The notes under the pieces: generated by a model
The model's database searches: none
Seen by the model: only the letters and a program-made list of their open reading frames with translations
Told to the model about the DNA's origin: nothing
NCBI GenBank assembly: GCA_000469685.2
Contig: LS997565.1
Location: 49,507,501-49,571,500, forward strand
Reading direction: 5' to 3'
DNA: 64,000 nt
Source of the DNA: Haemonchus contortus
Lineage: Eukaryota; Nematoda; Chromadorea; Rhabditida; Trichostrongylidae
In this document: positions 1 through 11,632 of the stretch, piece by piece
Position numbering within the stretch: the stretch's first letter is position 1
Layout of the letters: every line of letters starts with the position of its first letter
Program-made: the position numbers and the translations under genes

Positions 1-609
1 CGGTCCATTGCAATCCCAAGCAAAAAAAATGGAGATGTACTTGATGCAAACAATGGTGCCAGTTGAAGGTATGCACAGAGAGGCTTAGGAATTAAGTCAC
101 TTTGAACACTGTAAAGGCAAACTTAAGAAAACGAAGGTTTTGCATGTGTGTAGAAAAATTGTGAAAAGTCTTTCTCAAAGTGTTCTATGACGGCGCCGAC
201 TCCTTTCTCAGAAGGAGCCAATATCGCCAGCGTAGTTTACTTTGCTTAATGACTTTTCGAGATGCTTAGTAATTTTCCACGAAAACCAACATATTGTGAA
301 CGATGGTGGTTATGAGAATGGACGAGATCATCACCATGTCGCTGAGGGATACCGTGCAACATACTCATTGCACCAGAGCAATGAGTATGTTGCACGGACT
401 TCGTAATGCTCTGGAGTAGAACAGGTAAGAACGGTTATTCGTATCTACAGCGTATTCGTAATAATCGTAATTGTTTGAGGTTTTTCTTTCCAAAATGCTC
501 ACCTCGAACGTAATGTTGCATAGACAATGGCTCCATTTCCTAATAAACTAATAATACATACCGAGTTACCCAAAAATTGGTTAATTAATGGTTTGTTGCT
601 TGGGTACAT
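1..609 (-). pseudogene. SRSX-type chemoreceptor A, 5' part (exons 1-3), broken by in-frame stop
   Basis: This is the N-terminal third of a 7TM chemoreceptor; the rest lies beyond the left edge. Exon 1 is 503-609 (ATG at 607-609, TM1 with the LLGNG motif), exon 2 is 291-410 ([11 protein letters not shown] then SLSDM in TM2), and exon 3 is 1-108 (TM3, ending in the AMDR motif). Exon 1 is 107 nt as in the five complete paralogues. Exon 2 is 120 nt instead of 99 because 21 nt (354-374) were inserted. The insert is an inverted copy of adjacent exon sequence and brings a TGA (365-367) into frame inside TM2. The upstream flank matches that of gene D, so A is probably a D-like copy. A long read-through or skipped exon cannot be excluded, but a nonfunctional copy is the simplest reading. 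Confidence 0.8.
354..395. repeat. Perfect 18-bp inverted repeat (6-nt loop) created by insertion in gene A exon 2
   Basis: Arms are 354-371 and 378-395 with loop 372-377. The five paralogues have only the right arm sequence at this point, so the left arm is the new material. Confidence 0.85.
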
Positions 610-2560
610 TCTAAAATGAGTGATTTACCATAAAAGTGGGCGTAACGAAGTTTCGCGTCGGGAATGTACAAACACAAGTCATACTTTGGAGTAAGAGTAG
701 AGTTGGAAAAAATAAGATCCATCTAGAGCAAAGGAATTGTATCGTTTACAAGGAAAATTTGCCGTTAATGGGAGAAACTGTCACCGGGGCTAACTGTATA
801 GTGCAGGTTATTGCTGAATACATTCCGATGATGACAAGACGTTGGATGATTGAGTCGATTGGGGAGCGGCAATTTAGACTAAGATAGTTCCGGACTGGCA
901 TGATTACTAGTTCATATCAATTTTCTTCGCGTCTACCACGATTGTTGGCACTGAACCCACTACGTGCGTCATCAAAAACTTAATTAACCAATATCAGGCT
1001 TTTTTTGCAATTCCAAAATACCTTTCCCATTTCTAGCAAAATTTCAGTTCAGCTGGCCATCCTTTCGTGTTTTGCAGCAATTCATTCTTTTGCAATTGAG
1101 CAGGATGCAACGAAGTTTCTTCAGAATGCTTTCAAAATTGCAACATGCAAAAGGGAGCGTGGAAGGTCTGAATCCTACGTGAAGCGAGAAGAAGGAGGCG
1201 AAGCAAAATATTTTGTTAAGGAGTAATAACTACTCGAAAAACATTATATGCAGATAAGGCGATGTATCAGATTGAGGAAATAGTTTGTAGAATTTCTTCC
1301 CTTCCTTTTCGTAGGAATCTTTTATCTTTCCAGACGGGTCTGGTACCGATTAACCGACCTCGGAGGGATTGGGCGCTCGGTTGACCTGGACAGATATCGC
1401 TCCACGTTGCAAACCCGTGGCCATCCGTGGGTGAAGTACGCTTCTTGCCACGACACCACCTCCGCCCAGTAAAAATATTTCCATTGAACCAAGCAAATGT
1501 GAAAACTTTACGAGCTCTATCTCAACCTAATAAACTGAATAAATTTAGGCGATGAAAAGTAAATGTGGAAGAGTTGCGCTTGATTACTAGAAAAAATGTT
1601 GAGCGTGGCGGAAATCATCATCTGATTGTGAGAACGATCTTATTCAACGATCTTATTTGAGTGTTATGGAAAATGGGCCTGAATGAAAAGCTACCGAGGT
1701 AGAAAGATGTGCCTCTGAGAGTTCTACAGGGTCAAAGGAAGAAAATAAGCAGAGCAGGGCCAAAGCGGTGAGATTAATTCTAGCAATCGAAAAGGAACTA
1801 GGAGAATTGCTTGATGAAAACTGATTGTACGGGAAGATTTCGAACAAATCCATTTAACAATCGAGGAGACCACGGCCTAGTATGAATTCCACAAGTAGGT
1901 TTCCCACAGCTTCCACAAGCAGCTTGTGAATTTGTGCAGAGGGTGTTAAAAAAGAATATCAAACGAACACCTCCAGACAAAATATGTTCGTTAAACTTCC
2001 GCGTTCTAATTGCATTACTCATTTTTGTAGCAACAGTTTCAAAGATTATGATGGAATTAACAGACCACGAAAACATTTCAGCGCGTCTGGCCGGAAAAAG
2101 TACCGTAGTTTTCCGCATTGCTGCCATAGTCAATGCGTAAACAAGTCATTATAGCGCAAATATTTTGTTACTAATATGCAAGTATAAAGAAGAAAGTTTG
2201 TTCCGCATTAGACTTTAACTTGAAACCATAGCGACACATAAGGTTCCATAGTGTACTTTCAATTTATCAGCTGACGCTACGGCTTGCCATGAGTTCATCT
2301 CGTAAGGCTCTTAGTATACTACTAACTATTTGTCTAAAAGCCCTTTCGACCTCTAAAGAGCAAGCAACAGTCCGTTAACGAATGAGACCTTATCATGGAT
2401 AGAAACCATCAACTGACTTTTGGGATTGCTGATTTGTAAGATTCAGCCTAGCAAGGCTTCGTTAAGGTCAACTATGTATGTTCGAAGAAGCTGAAATCAA
2501 GGGTTCAAAGTTTGGTCTGTTTCAGATTAACCTGAATGAAGGTTCAAGCTCAAAGGCTCA
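610..2560. repeat. Upstream flank of gene A, paralogous to 26577-28330
   Basis: Several stretches recur in the same order and orientation upstream of gene D. Examples are the segment just 5' of the start codon, the block around 1890-2130 (compare 27590-27950), and the sequence with repeated AGGTTCA words near 2500. Reading frames here differ between the copies and are broken, so I see no supportable gene. A partial SINE lies at 1318-1475. Confidence 0.5.
1318..1475 (-). mobile_element. tRNA-derived SINE, head fragment
   Basis: The stretch from the cagacgggtctggtaccga core through to the ccacctccgccca end matches the other SINE copies of the window in minus orientation. The body 3' of the core is missing. 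Confidence 0.6.
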
Positions 2561-4485
2561 GTAAGGCAAATGCCTTCCGAAGTTTGGCTTGCATTTGTTC
2601 AGCTCTTCTCCGCCTCCTCTTGATTGTTTCACAGGCTACAATAAGGCGATATGAGCTCAGGAGACTTTGCAGGGGTTGACTGTGGATGTGGGCAAATCGA
2701 GATTCGCACGAGCTGCAAAAGGGTAGTTCTACAGTGACTGTCCCACACGTTTCTCTCCGATTGATGCTAGGTGCTCGTACGCAGTGATACTTTCGTGACG
2801 AATGTTCGACCCCGTTATGCTCCCAAGCCGAAGGACTGGGAGCGTAACAAGGTGGAACAGGGAAGGATGCCTTGAGCCTCCGGCCATAAGGTCCTTTTAC
2901 GAAAGATTTGACGTGGCACTCTCGATGTCTGGTTGTGACGCGGCGGACTGGTTATGTGATTGCATCAGCTCGTTGTCATCCTACACCTAATTTACCTACT
3001 TTCTATATTGCTTTAATTTTATTTCATAAGTTATACGATTATACGAATCTCGAGTTTACATACGAGTAGTCCAGTCCTAGTGTGAGTCTTATGGGAAAAA
3101 AACTTGAAGTAGGTGGGCATGCCTCATCTTTTGCATCTATCTCATCTACTCCTTGGATATATCCTATTTGCGCACATCATTAGTTCTTGATCTTTGTAAG
3201 TATCAACCCACTCCTTGTAATTCCTACTATTTGAAGATGAAATTCCCTTACCACCTAATTTAGTCTCTCCATATATTGCCTTACCACGTATTTTGCCTTT
3301 CTATGTATTGTCTTGTCATGTGTATGCTTTGCCTTATATTTAGCCTTCCCACATTATTTAGCAGTGCAATGATATTTAGCCGTGCCTCGATATTGAGTTT
3401 CAGTACTAGTAGTAGTATTCGTACTATAAGAAGATAAACGTGCAGTGGTGTAGGTCACTGCCAAGGGAGGACAGTAGCACAGGGGTAGTGGCCAGGCACT
3501 GGGTAATCCATGGGTTTTGTGATGATGAGGGACAAAAAGCATCGATGCTCCGCTCATGCGGGCTCCCTGTAAACCACAGATACCAACTTGTACGCCGGGT
3601 TATTGAGCTTTCTTTTTACTTTTCCGTTGCACGCCTTTCTTACAGCATTCATGCTTTTTCACTAAAAAGTCAGTATGCTTTATGGAACACGATGCGTCCC
3701 TTCGGCAATGAAACGGAGAGAATTCCCAAGTACGTTTATTATCCCAGAGTATATCGATCAACCTAAAGTTTTCCTAGAGAAAATTGAAACTAGGTTGACT
3801 CACAATCTTGTAGCAATCAGCACCATAGAGTGCTTTAACAATGAAGATCACTGATTTTAATGGTACAGGACAGAAAGAAAATACTGGTCAAAGAGATTCT
3901 CCGGGCAGGAATACAACTTCGACCACTGGAATTTGAAGAATAATCCCGGACAGGTCGTGTTGTATTCAGAAACCTAAACCAAGCTCAGTGACGCTAGCGC
4001 TAGATTCGAAATATTTACTCCATCCATGAGTTGCGTGAAATAATGTTCCTTTGAGTGCTCCGGGTTTCCAAAAAAACAAATTCAAAAACATGACGCTCAC
4101 AAAATGCTTATAGTAAATACATAGCGCTACGTCTATTTATCAGATCTAAGCAGTCACGAACACCAGGACCGCTCGCTCGTTCGCACGCTCGTGGGCCTGC
4201 TGCGGACTATGAAAGCAGCCTCTGGATGTGAATATAGACTATGACAGTATTAGAGCCCGTACTGTTCCCTATCTAGTCCGTTTGTTGGCACGATGGCATC
4301 AATGGCATAGTTATCAACTACGGATGAAGCAGATTTCGAAGTCAGAGGGTCTCTGAGCTGTTGTTGAGTCTTTGCTCTTTGTCGAGTAGTCTCTTATCTT
4401 GTTGAGCGAAGCGCCGAAAACAACAATTTGTGTGTTTCTGAAAAAGTGAGAAACCAGCAAATATAATTTTAGCCACTTTATTATC
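2561..4485. other. No supportable gene
   Basis: A short plus-strand frame at 2802-2990 has a fairly coding-like composition and ends in TAA, but I see no splice partners and no recognisable domain. Around 3230-3400 there are loosely repeated ccttaccac/tgcctta words, probably degenerate low-complexity sequence. Nothing else is recognised. Confidence 0.4.
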
Positions 4486-7400
4486 TTAATAATTCACCAA
4501 CACAAATAGCAAATATTGAAATAAAGTTAGCCCACGCGAGAAACAAAATTTTGGATTGGTGAGCGATTCGGCAGAGGAGCACTTGTCTGTTGTGCAGTAC
4601 AAAGTGCACAGCAGAGTCTTGATGTGACCGATTCCGAGAAGTTTGTCGAATATTGCACGATATTCTGTGCTGGAAGATATCATTGCTATCAATTCACTTC
4701 AATAGCCAGGCCTTCGATGATTTTTCAGTGTATTCGCCTTGATGCGTCTAAAGTAGAGATATTCTCATACCTAATCTAACCCTAACTATGGTGAGTTGAC
4801 CGACTAGCCAACCAAAGATATTATGACCGATCTATCTTGCACTATTTTTCTAATACAGTTGTCCTCATTAGATCTCACTAAAGCAGTCCTAAAATCAGCA
4901 TAATGCAAGAGGTGAAGTCTGGCTTTATTTCTTGTACTCATTCTAGTCATTTTCCGACTAATTATATTTTCGGATTCGAGTTATAGCTTTGAAACACCAG
5001 CCCCAATCCTCCATTTTAACTTTTCAGAAGTCAGTTCTACAAGCTCAAACATCGGAAATGAATAGGTTAAATGAATATGGTGCAGGCAATAGAGTGCCGT
5101 CTAGAAATCCATACTAGGCTGATCAGGCGATCTCGAACAGCCATATTAGGACAACGTAATGAACAGGACAGTCTCTCACGAATATTCAGAGGCTTTGCAC
5201 GCATATTCCTAGTTTTCGCATATTGGTGGTGAAGGAATGTGTGGTCCCATAAGTCCCATAATAAAAGAATCCATCTCTAGCGGTTCCTCAGAATCTACAT
5301 AGTTTTAGAAATTTGATTGATATATCATATTATTCTAACTACAAAACATCCTGTTACATGAGATTTATCCATTCCTTGTAAAGTTCATGATAAATATATC
5401 TTGGAGAACGCTTTGCTTCAATGATTCACAAAAAAAATCACGGCAGCTTCCCTAATGGTTCTCAGAAATTGGATGTGATGGGCCAATCGGTCTATCAGCT
5501 AACAACAAAACAACCGAGGCAGCGTGGCAAAGCAGGTATTTAGTGTTGTAGCTGATTTGAGGAAACGCATGGCAGCACAGGTAAGGAGAGGATTGATTAA
5601 GATTTCAAATAATTTTTCGCTCATAGATTCCGAACCGATGAATATTAAACGATCGTGCTTCTAGCTCTACCCTTTGGACTGTTGTGACTTATGAGAAATT
5701 ACAAGCTACAATACTTTCCTTACGTCAGCGTCTTCTCTTAAGGAACTGAAATTAGTTTTCAAGGGATAGGCTTTCTCAAGGGTTGACCCACCCAAGCTTT
5801 TTGAATTCTCACTTATGATCCTACCTGATGCCATAGTAAACGAAGAAATTAACAGAGATTCCTGCATTAATGAGCAACCCGGCAAAATGATCTAGATATG
5901 GTGTCGTAAGATTAAATGCTCCTTTTATAGAGAGTATGGCTAGAGTGCCGATATAACCAAGCACGACCGAGAGACTAACAACAACAACTGAGCGATAGAT
6001 GCTCTTCGTCTTTTCGCTCTCTGAAACGAAAGAACATGATAACAAAGTTAGACACACACGGTGGATGAAATTCAGTCCTAATACAAACATAAGCATATCA
6101 GGTCAAATCACTGCAAACATAGAAAACGCCTACTCAGAAGAAGTTTTCTCAAGGGGATTATGAATGAAGCGTTGCATAGCACAATTAGAATGCACACGGC
6201 TATAATTATTTTTGAAAACACGTCGTTGATTGGACCTTGCATAGGTGCAATCAGTGTACACATGACCTCTCTGTAATACAGAAAATATTGTTATTAATGT
6301 TGATTGCAGAGCTGAGGTAGCACCTTGTCGTATGTCTCATATGAACTTCGATTACTGACTATTTCGAATAAAAGCTAAATCCGTCGTTGAAGAAGAACCA
6401 ATGATACTAAAATCGACTTACTCGTCGTTCTTCTGGTTTGCCAAAACTAACACGTCCAAGGCAATTCCAAGTATGCATCCTGGCAGAGTATGTGCAAAGA
6501 TATAAAAGTTTGAATGGGAGGCTATCAAAGGTTTGCTGAAGAAAAAATTTTGAGTAAAAAGCCATCAAAAAGAAAAAGTACATCTGGGAGTTGAAAAGAG
6601 AAAAGTAGAAGTAGAGTAACATGTTTCACCGAAACAGGGAAAATTCTTTCAATGTCTTTGTAATATAGAGCTAAACTCAGTCTATAGTTTTTTTTTGTGT
6701 TGGTCACCCGTTATGATCAGTTTTGAGGAGCATTTTTGCTGGAAGCTACCTCTTGTTGGAAACTCTCATTTATAATTGTTTCAATGTTTTTCTACTCATT
6801 ATCCAACCCATACTACGTTCCATACTATGCCGTTTAAGGGTCTTTCCGGTGTTCTGAGCTCTGTCATCGAGCGAAGATCAGGGATGCCGTTGATTACGCC
6901 AAGAAATCGAAGATCAGGTGGGCCGGACACGTTATGCGATATAGTGATGACCGTTGGACCAGGGCGGTTACTGATTGGATCCCTCGGAAAATCAAACGAA
7001 CTCCAGGATGGTCGCCAACAAGATGACCAGACTTCTTCACGAAAGCTCTGACCGGAAGGAATGTTGAATCTCGCGTCTCTAAAGCGAAGACGATTCACTG
7101 GATCACTCTGGCTCGTGACGGGGGTGAATGGAGACGTTACTGGCGCCGGCTCGAAGAAGTCAATGATCAACGGGACGACAGGTGATAAAGGTGATCGTTC
7201 AAGCGAAAACCCTTTTCTTCTTCACAAAGCTTGCTTATGGCTCCACCATTTGATTTACCACAAGATGTCGAGACTCGAGATGGAAGGAAAGATAGTATTA
7301 GAGAAGGATCCTTAATCAAGGTCATCTCTCTCCTTTACTGTCGAAGTTGAAGCACCAAATTCAAAGCACGACAGTACTGCTAAAAAATAGAAGGAACATG

Positions 7401-8268
7401 GCAGTTCAATTTCGAAGTAGAGGTTCCTAGTAGGTAAGTACTTTATAGAGTTCATATTGCTGAGGGAGCAACTTTCAAGAACTCACTAAAATCTCATCAA
7501 AGAAAATAGTCGGTCCATAGCAATCCCAAGTAAAAATAGTGGTGATGTACTTGATGCAAACAATGGTGCCAGTTGAAGGTATACGCAATAAGGTTGAGAA
7601 ATTAGATCACTTTGAACACTGTAAATGTCAATTTGAGCAAAGCAAAAGTTCCGCATAAGTAAAGAAAGGTTGAAAAAGCTTCACTACAAGTGTATTGTGA
7701 GAGCCCCGACTACTTTCTCAGGTAAAAAGCCCGTATCTTTGTCGTAACCTACTTTCTTTATCCCAGGAACAATTAACATTCGCCAGCTTCTCCCTAAGAA
7801 ATTGGGCACGCCAAAGCGGCCCATTTTATCCTACGTAACTACAAAATATATTCATTGATATTTGCGGCATCTATTTTCACTCTCTTCATCGAGAGCTTAA
7901 CAAGGAAATGAGGCTTCTAGTTGATACTGCTGATTGCATTACTGAATACTCAATAACTGTGCGAGAAAACGGACATGTTATGAACGATGGCAGATATTAG
8001 GATGGAGGAAATCAGCACCATGTCGCTGAGAGATACCAGAGCAATGAGTATGTTGCACGGACTTCGCAAGACTCTTAAGAAGAACAACTGAGTACGGTTC
8101 CATATCTACAGCACCTACGACAAAAATTATAAGTGCTCAAGTATTTTCATAAAGCACTTACCTCGTAAGCAATGTTGCATAAACGATGACTCCATTTTCT
8201 AATAAACTGATTATACAGATCAGACCAGATAACATTTGAATTGAGAATGGTAGGCTGCTCGGATACAT
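4486..8268 (-). CDS. SRSX-type 7TM chemoreceptor B (322 aa, 7 exons)
   Basis: Exons: 8162-8268, 7975-8073, 7487-7618, 6422-6535, 6134-6270, 5825-6020, 4486-4669. They total 969 nt with no internal stop. The product would be a chemosensory G-protein-coupled receptor of the Srsx type in sensory neuron membranes. Visible marks are Asn25 in TM1, [11 protein letters not shown] (residues 38-48) and Asp53 in TM2, Cys80 and the Asp104-Arg105 pair at the end of TM3, Cys155 as the likely disulphide partner, and NFFVYYGI (254-261) ending TM7, followed by the [13 protein letters not shown] helix. The base run before the ATG is TTGCAG-G, a likely trans-splice acceptor. The C-terminal tail is out of frame with its paralogues and longer. 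Intron 3 carries an RTE relic. The family call rests on motifs; the ligand is unknown. Confidence 0.85.
6883..7186 (+). mobile_element. RTE-like LINE C-terminal fragment
   Basis: A plus-strand frame reads [20 protein letters not shown] and continues to [19 protein letters not shown], with one internal TGA. This C-terminal segment of RTE-like endonuclease/reverse-transcriptase proteins also occurs at 36066-36470 and 61200-61740. It lies in intron 3 of receptor B, antisense to the gene. Confidence 0.75.
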
Positions 8269-9645
8269 CCTGCAATAAGTTATTTTCTATAAAAGTAGGT
8301 GGATTGGAGTTTCCTGTTGGAGAATGAAGATACCATCCCTGTTCCTCCACTTGGTGGGATATTACACATTTACACAGCCTACCTTCCCCTAATCTTCATG
8401 GAATCATAAAGTTGATGGAATGGAATCATGTGTAGACATTGCTTAGCATTTGAAAGCACATTTTCCATTGAATTTGAGAGACTCTTTAATAGTCAAAAAG
8501 TGCTAATGGATTATAGCGCATCAATGGCGAAGAAAACGCAAAAATTTAGATTTTGAGAAATGAAAGGCCGAAAAATAATTGAACTTAGGGGCTATACGAG
8601 AATATGACGACGGAATGGGCACGGAAGGGTTATCTGGACAAGATGCCAGTCGCGTGCATTCAATGCGAGCTGGTTACAGTCTAGCTACAGAAAGCCATTA
8701 ATGCCAGAAATTGTTGCCCACTACCGCCATGTGTCTGGACCAGTTGTTGGAATCCTCAACATGTGTGCTCCATTGTGAATAGTATGGCCTCCACAACGCC
8801 GTTGAAACACGTCCACCTTTCGTGCAGACATAGACTAAGCCATTTTTTGAGCCTTCTCTCTATTCGAGCTATTTCTCGACCATCAGCGCCCTAGATTACA
8901 TGCACTGGCATTCGTAGTGGTAAGATGAAGCGGGCCTGAAGGGCAACAGGTTTCCGAGCTACTATATGTATTCTTTCAGAAACAAAGCAATGAAATTGGC
9001 CGGTGCGGAGGTTTCTTGCTACATTCGATCGTTCTTCATATGATTGATCGTGTAGACCGATTTCACAGTAATGTTTCATAATTTCGCTTATACTTTAATG
9101 TCGTCTCTCTTCATTGTACCGTAGCTTTCATCGGCAAAGTGGAGTTCGTTTTTATTTTTTATTGCATTGTACACATCACGTAGTTTAGTCCAAAAATAAA
9201 TAAATAAATAAGTAAATTGTAATACGTAATAAGATGAATCTACCCTCAAAACCAAGCCGCTAATAGGCCTCAAGATATCACTATGTAGAAACGGAGTGAT
9301 AGTAAGTAAGCCATTCCCCCATACTATGTATTTCAACAAAGCAGATCTGTCAGGTTCCAAAAGGCTAAATTGGTCGCACTATAGCGCTATGCAACAAAAA
9401 ATTGCCCATTTGCCAGCGGTGATCACCATAAATAGCAATGAAGCTTTCGAAATCGGAACGTGCCTATTGTGGAGTTGTAAAAGCGACTCAGAGGCCTCAC
9501 AGGGCCATCAGGCGACGTGAACAGTGTATTTACGGACAAACTGTAGCCATTTCATCCATGTCAATATTGCATATGTTCTTCTACACAGCATTTCTTTTTA
9601 CACTGAAGTTCTGCCACCCGCCAAACTTCTAATCGTAGAGAAATG
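8269..9645. other. Intergenic, no gene seen; dispersed repeat traces
   Basis: Parts of 8640-9070 share words with 21640-21930, 25930-26130 and 37330-37560 (phrases such as agctagctacag and ctacaac-gcc-ttgaa), suggesting an old dispersed repeat. No frame has splice partners or a domain I recognise. Confidence 0.35.
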
Positions 9646-9649
9646 TTTC

Positions 9650-11632
9650 AGTGAGCCACATATATACTCACAAAATCACAAAGCGTAGCATGTGCCAGGA
9701 TAATACTCAAACAACTAACAGTTATGAAAAAATCATTGGCTAAAACCATTAGGTTGGGTACGACTCAGCGGCGAATTCCGAAGCGGACTGTATTGGTACC
9801 ACAGTAATCTGACAATATAATGCTTCTTTGTAGCTGGGGAAAACAGCTAATCAGCCTTCACTTTGAGACTCCAAACATTGAATCTCGAACTAGAAACGAA
9901 AGAAGAAAACGGAAGTAGACAGGACCTCCAATAATGTAGTCAGCCCATCATTAAGTTATAATGAATTTACGCTTGAATCTCCTTCTGATGAAGCGATTTC
10001 ATGATTCACTAAGCCCTCTTTCAGATCAGTTCAGAATATTAGCTGGGTAATCTAACATCGTTTATGAGACTCCGAACAGGGCGATAATGAATCATCGGCA
10101 ATTTTAGCTGACATTTGATTTTTTCTATAGGCGCAGAGCTGTTTTTCTAGGATACTGAGATCGTTAAAGATGTTTTTTTTTCGAACAAACAGTCGATTCA
10201 AGTACGATGACGGTGGCTTCAACCACATGAAAATAAGGCGCAAAAACAGTTCTAGAAATCGCAAATCTTTGCAAATCTTCATGAAATACAAATCACATCA
10301 ATTCACAGGGAATTCTCAAATGTTTTGTGAGAAAGACTAGTCAATGCTCGATAAGCTTCGAAGATTTTGCCTCAGATCAGTGGCCATCGATTTCAACTTT
10401 TCAGTTGAGTTGTGCAGTGGACAAACTCTGCCTACACTGCACCTCAAAGTTCTGTCGGTGGTGAAAGAAGATGAAGCGACATAACTCTTCGTGAGCATTT
10501 CACAGGGGTTATTTTCGAATTTCATAGTATCGCAATGCCATGTTGTCAGTAAAAGCTTTTCCTTCGTCTTTCTCGTGAAAACAAATGGAACTACCAAAGG
10601 CGAAATAGCCGTAGGTTTCGACATCATGTTTGATAAAATAAATTCTTTCCTCAAGGAAGAGGCAATTGAGCAGGTAGTTCGTAGTTGCCTGATTGAACTA
10701 ATTTCTGTTGAGGACTAGCAAGAAATTAAGTTTTTCTCATCGCAATTAGGGTTCGGCATCACTATGCAAAATACTTCTTCTCTTTTTTTTTCATTCGGTA
10801 ACCATTGTCGCAGTCCTTTGCATTTCTGCTGTTTTCTTGAATGTAATGATATCCTCAGGGGAGCTTTATGAGCGTTCGCAGAAGTTTCAGCTTCAAAGGC
10901 TTAGTTTCAAATTTGTAGGTTCAGTTTCAGATTCAGCGACGTCACGGAGTATAACACCCTCTCCGCACCATCATTACCTTGTTGTATATAAAGCTGCCTG
11001 CCTGTAATCTGTCGGTCTGACTCCAAATTCGATATTACCTGAAGAATCGCTTGCAGAGACCGGATCAAGATTGGGATGGATTGAGTATACGGTAGGAGCA
11101 ATCGCTCTTTATTGCTGAATATCCACATAACACGAATAAATGGTTCAAATATGACTGTAAGATGCTAGCTTAAGATCTGTTAGTAAGATTGGTTGTTCTT
11201 GTGATTATCTGAAGAACAGATAGATGAGCGGTAGCAACTGACTTCTTAATTTCGGTAAGAAAGTAAATCACCCTAAGTTGCTAGAATCATGTCAAGATGC
11301 GATGTGGAATTCTACGAGGCAGCGGTGCTTCATAGAGCTTTACTTATGAATGATTTGTGGAGGTGAATGTGCTTGAAAACAGGGGAAATTCTCTCTAAGT
11401 GGAGAATGAACTCCAATTTTTTCTCATGCCGCTATAGGTGGTCTGAACATCGCAAAGTCTAACGATAGCGCTCTAAGATAGCATGTTTTACTGCACACCC
11501 CTCTGAGTGTACATAAGACATCTACTTTTAAACACCCACAGAGAAAAGCGACGAATTCAAAGAAACAGACGACAAGCATCAACAATCAGTTTTACAGCAT
11601 TTAGACACAAATAAAAAATTTGTGACCTGTAG
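9650..11632. repeat. 3' flank of receptor C, paralogous to 28440-30735
   Basis: Collinear similarity to the 3' flank of receptor E is clear in many stretches: actcacaaa...tagca near 9670/28450, gaaagactagtcaatgct near 10330/29045, and ggagtataacacc...tgtatataaag near 10945/29647. The E copy additionally contains a SINE at 29896-30165. Open frames in the two copies are not consistent, so this is treated as non-coding. Confidence 0.6.

Noticed and set aside
1798..2133. 111-codon minus-strand frame upstream of gene A
   Set aside because: The paralogous stretch upstream of gene D does not keep this frame.
10337..10654. 105-codon frame in the 3' flank of receptor C
   Set aside because: Not conserved in the duplicated flank of receptor E.
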